64,000 bases of DNA from Antennarius striatus. Its lineage: Eukaryota > Chordata > Actinopteri > Lophiiformes > Antennariidae. Positions 61,188 to 64,000 of this stretch are shown piece by piece; the stretch's first letter is position 1; every line of letters starts with the position of its first letter. The notes beneath the pieces were generated by a model. That model was given only the letters and a program-made list of their open reading frames with translations, did not search any database and had not been told where the DNA came from. The stretch spans positions 13,739,501-13,803,500 of the forward strand of contig NC_090785.1 of the NCBI RefSeq assembly GCF_040054535.1. Reading direction: 5' to 3'. The position numbers and the translations under genes were made by a program.

Positions 61188-63818
61188 GGTTGGATATGAT
61201 ATTCATTTTGGCATGCTGTCAAGTACAAGTATTTTTTTACAAAGAGGTGATTTAAGACTTGTAGTATATGGCCTACAGATGGCTGCTTTCTTCATTATTT
61301 TATCCTTTATAACCATAGTTAAGGTCTTATAAAGAGGGAAAAGCCAAAGGGTTTTCGTCTTGGCCGTGTCAGATGTCATGCCACAATAGCACTAAAGACT
61401 CTTTTAATCTCAGTCTGTGTCGCCTCATGGTTCCTCATGATTGTTTCTGCAGCTTGCTCTTTTTTTTCAGCAATCATCCATCCAACACAACAACAGTCTG
61501 TACAAACAAAACTGCTGCAGAAAATCAACAAGGAAATATTCAACTAGCTAAGCTCAGGATTCTGCTCCATTCAATTTACAAGACAAACACTGTGAGATGT
61601 ATAATATTGTGAAAGAGTAAGATGTTATTTATATAGTGTAATATCAGCATGTAACTGCTGAAGACAGAGTGGAGAGGGCCGAAAGATTCTGTGCAGGGAG
61701 GAGGAGAAATAAAACGCATCAAGGCAAGGATAATATGTAGTTAAGGAACTGCATCTTCCACTTTAGTTAATTGAATTTCCCAGAATCTCTCTAGCCCACA
61801 CAGAGAACAGAAGACAATCCTGTGTTTAAGTTGAAGGTGAATGTGGAAGAAAATAAAATCTGTAATTAGCAAGTACATACAATTTAATTTGAGTAATGTT
61901 GCACTGTATTCAGTGTTACCCAGGGAAACTGCTGGTTAATTGAGACAAATGCCTGTAATCACCATGGAAACATCTGACATCTCATATTATGAGGGTTTTG
62001 AACTTTAATGTATGCAATGCTGTATCTTTTATCAATTATATATCTTCTGAGCATTGTAAATGGTAAACACAAACAAAGCATACAATTGAAAACAGCACAA
62101 TGTAGGGACCAGGATGCACTACCATCCATGAGCTGGTGAATTGTAGCTGTATCATACTGCATTAATTGAGACACACAAATGAGACACTAATATTGTTTGT
62201 TCTCTGGTTTTGAGGGTATTGCAATAGCAGCCCTTGCTAAACTGTAAGATCATGAAATGTGGTTAGATGACAAGTGATACCTGCTCTTCTTTCTGAGAGT
62301 CTCTGATTTCAGCAACATTCACGAAGAAAGGGATAAGGAAAAGACTTGATTAAGATGCACATGAGAATAACAAACATATGTGGGACAGGTGGAAAAAAAA
62401 ATCCTCAAAAATGCTGGTCTGGACCTGGTGGGGATCTCTCAAGCAGTGTCATTAATGACCTGCTGAATTAAAGACAGGACTCACTGCCATCACACCTTTT
62501 TACACTGATTTCCTAAGGAACTGATGGGGAGATCAATTGTGATATCATGTGAAAAACATTCATTGAACAAATTGAAGCATGAGCCAGGATCATTAATGAG
62601 AGTCTGTTAAATACCTGATGATACCATCTAAGTCCAGTGACAAAAGAGAGCCAGTACTCCAGATGTTAACACAAACTAATGTGGGGTCTAACTAACCATG
62701 AAACTACTCTGTGGGATGTGGCCTCATGGCCTTATGACACATTCAAGTCACATTATTTTTATTATAATCTCACATTTGTCATATTCAAGTCACATTGGAT
62801 TTACCTATTCTAACTTATAAATAAGATTCTGACATCCAAGTTGCATGAACATGAGAATGTCCTTCCCTGTCATGTGACTAAACACACCATCACTTTAGTT
62901 GGACATGATTGAAGTTCCACAGTAACAAAAACAAAAAGACAAGGCACTTCAGGGGTGTCAGATTTGGCAGATGTGCGTTTTATGCTCATGTGGCTACTGA
63001 TTTTTTTGTAATTGAAGACGCCAACCACTGACTGTGTCCACTAACAATTGAACAGTCTTATCAGCCCACCAGATGGTAAAATACAGTAGTGGTAGAGTAA
63101 TCCACCGAGTGCCTTTTTGTGATTGACCTCATATCATTATTGAACTAATTAAAGGTCAATGTGGTTTCAAAAAGCTATTACAAAAAAAGAATAGATGCTG
63201 TATGACAATTCTCTGATTTGAAAAATGTAGAAGCATCCCTTGTTACTTTAGTTCTTTCAAGCCAGACAACAAATGAGGCAATCTAGTCATGTCTGCACAT
63301 TTCTAACCCCACTCTAGGCTTTCTGTCTTTGATTAAGCTGCTAGGACACTGAGGGTAAAGATACTGGGGGAGCAATAGCTCATAGACAGTCTTATATACT
63401 TTCGTATGTTAATGTTTCTTCGTGTTTTTCTCTTCTTTTTTTCCTGGTTACTGCTTTGGTTCAGAATTCATACAAGCATTTGAAATTGCAATAAGGCATC
63501 CTTGATCCTAGCCATGGCTTGTAATTAAAAACACATCATAGAGTTCTATATAGCCAACAAAATGTTGGAAGTATGTCAGCTATTTGCAATATACTGTTAA
63601 TAAGCAAAGTCTGATCCAAGTATTGGTGTAGCAGCATGAACAAGCGTTGGCAGGAAGACAACAGTGCTGACAAATCCTCTTCCTGAAATAGAGGGATGTG
63701 AGCACACACACTGACACACAGATATGCAATACATACAGCTCAGACCCACCACATCTGCAAATCAGAAAAACAAATCTAATTTGGAATAAAACAAACAGTG
63801 AATATGAAAACAATTTTT

Positions 63819-63820
<2 letters not shown>
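61185..63820. other. Intergenic, nothing recognised
   Basis: AT-rich, no gene or element identified. Confidence 0.35.
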
Positions 63821-63859
<39 letters not shown>

Positions 63860-63860
63860 G

Positions 63861-63916
<56 letters not shown>

Positions 63917-63923
63917 CACATAT

Positions 63924-64000
<77 letters not shown>
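63821..64000 (+). repeat. Compound (TA)n/(CA)n microsatellite, runs off the window
   Basis: Alternating TA and CA blocks with ACATATATAC interruptions, ending in pure TA at the window edge. Confidence 0.95.

Overview
This is vertebrate genomic DNA, most likely from a ray-finned (teleost) fish. The clues are short, phase-consistent introns in fish-like genes, very many long pure (CA)n tracts, and fish-typical transposons: RTE-type and R4/Dong (Rex6-like) LINEs, hAT elements, Ty3/gypsy LTR elements and a tRNA-derived SINE. The species cannot be named from the sequence alone.

Region 1 (1-11.3 kb) holds all the genes I can support. A complete four-exon GATD3/ES1-ElbB-type gene lies on + (297-1329). 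Facing it tail-to-tail is a complete six-exon phytanoyl-CoA dioxygenase-family gene on - (3259-1915). Behind that, also on -, is a seven-exon TNFAIP3-interacting-protein (TNIP/ABIN) family gene (11259-5021) with a 4.1-kb first intron. I rebuilt each from splice sites with matching intron phases and no internal stop. The three have unrelated jobs (a mitochondrial-type amidotransferase-fold protein, an Fe/2-oxoglutarate oxygenase, an NF-kB regulator), so nothing suggests they work together.

Region 2 (11.3-35.5 kb) is gene-poor. It contains a solo gypsy-type LTR with internal (CA)n (11741-12254), old LINE scraps, a transposon end near 19 kb, a 2-kb hAT element with a near-perfect 8-bp target duplication (26574-28530), a SINE (29395-29740), and long stretches with nothing I recognise.

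Region 3 (35.5-64 kb) is a transposon landing zone. An RTE LINE fragment abuts the 5' part of a hAT transposase gene (35.5-37.25 kb). A decayed Ty3/gypsy element (40.5-43.6 kb) is split by a hAT element with a perfect 8-bp target duplication and hit again in its LTR by an RTE tail. Three R4/Dong-type LINE copies follow (46.9, 49.2 and 61.1 kb), two of them starting directly at (TA)n tracts and one preceded by a tRNA-like head. A second RTE copy (56.1 kb), a hammerhead-ribozyme-like motif (57.2 kb) and a MITE with a perfect 19-bp inverted repeat (58.7-59.4 kb) complete it. No host gene is visible from 11.3 kb to the end.

I found no clearly new gene system. The most unusual things are the nested insertions, the TA-anchored R4 copies, the hammerhead-like motif, and an unclassified 0.4-kb repeat pair with a conserved hairpin.
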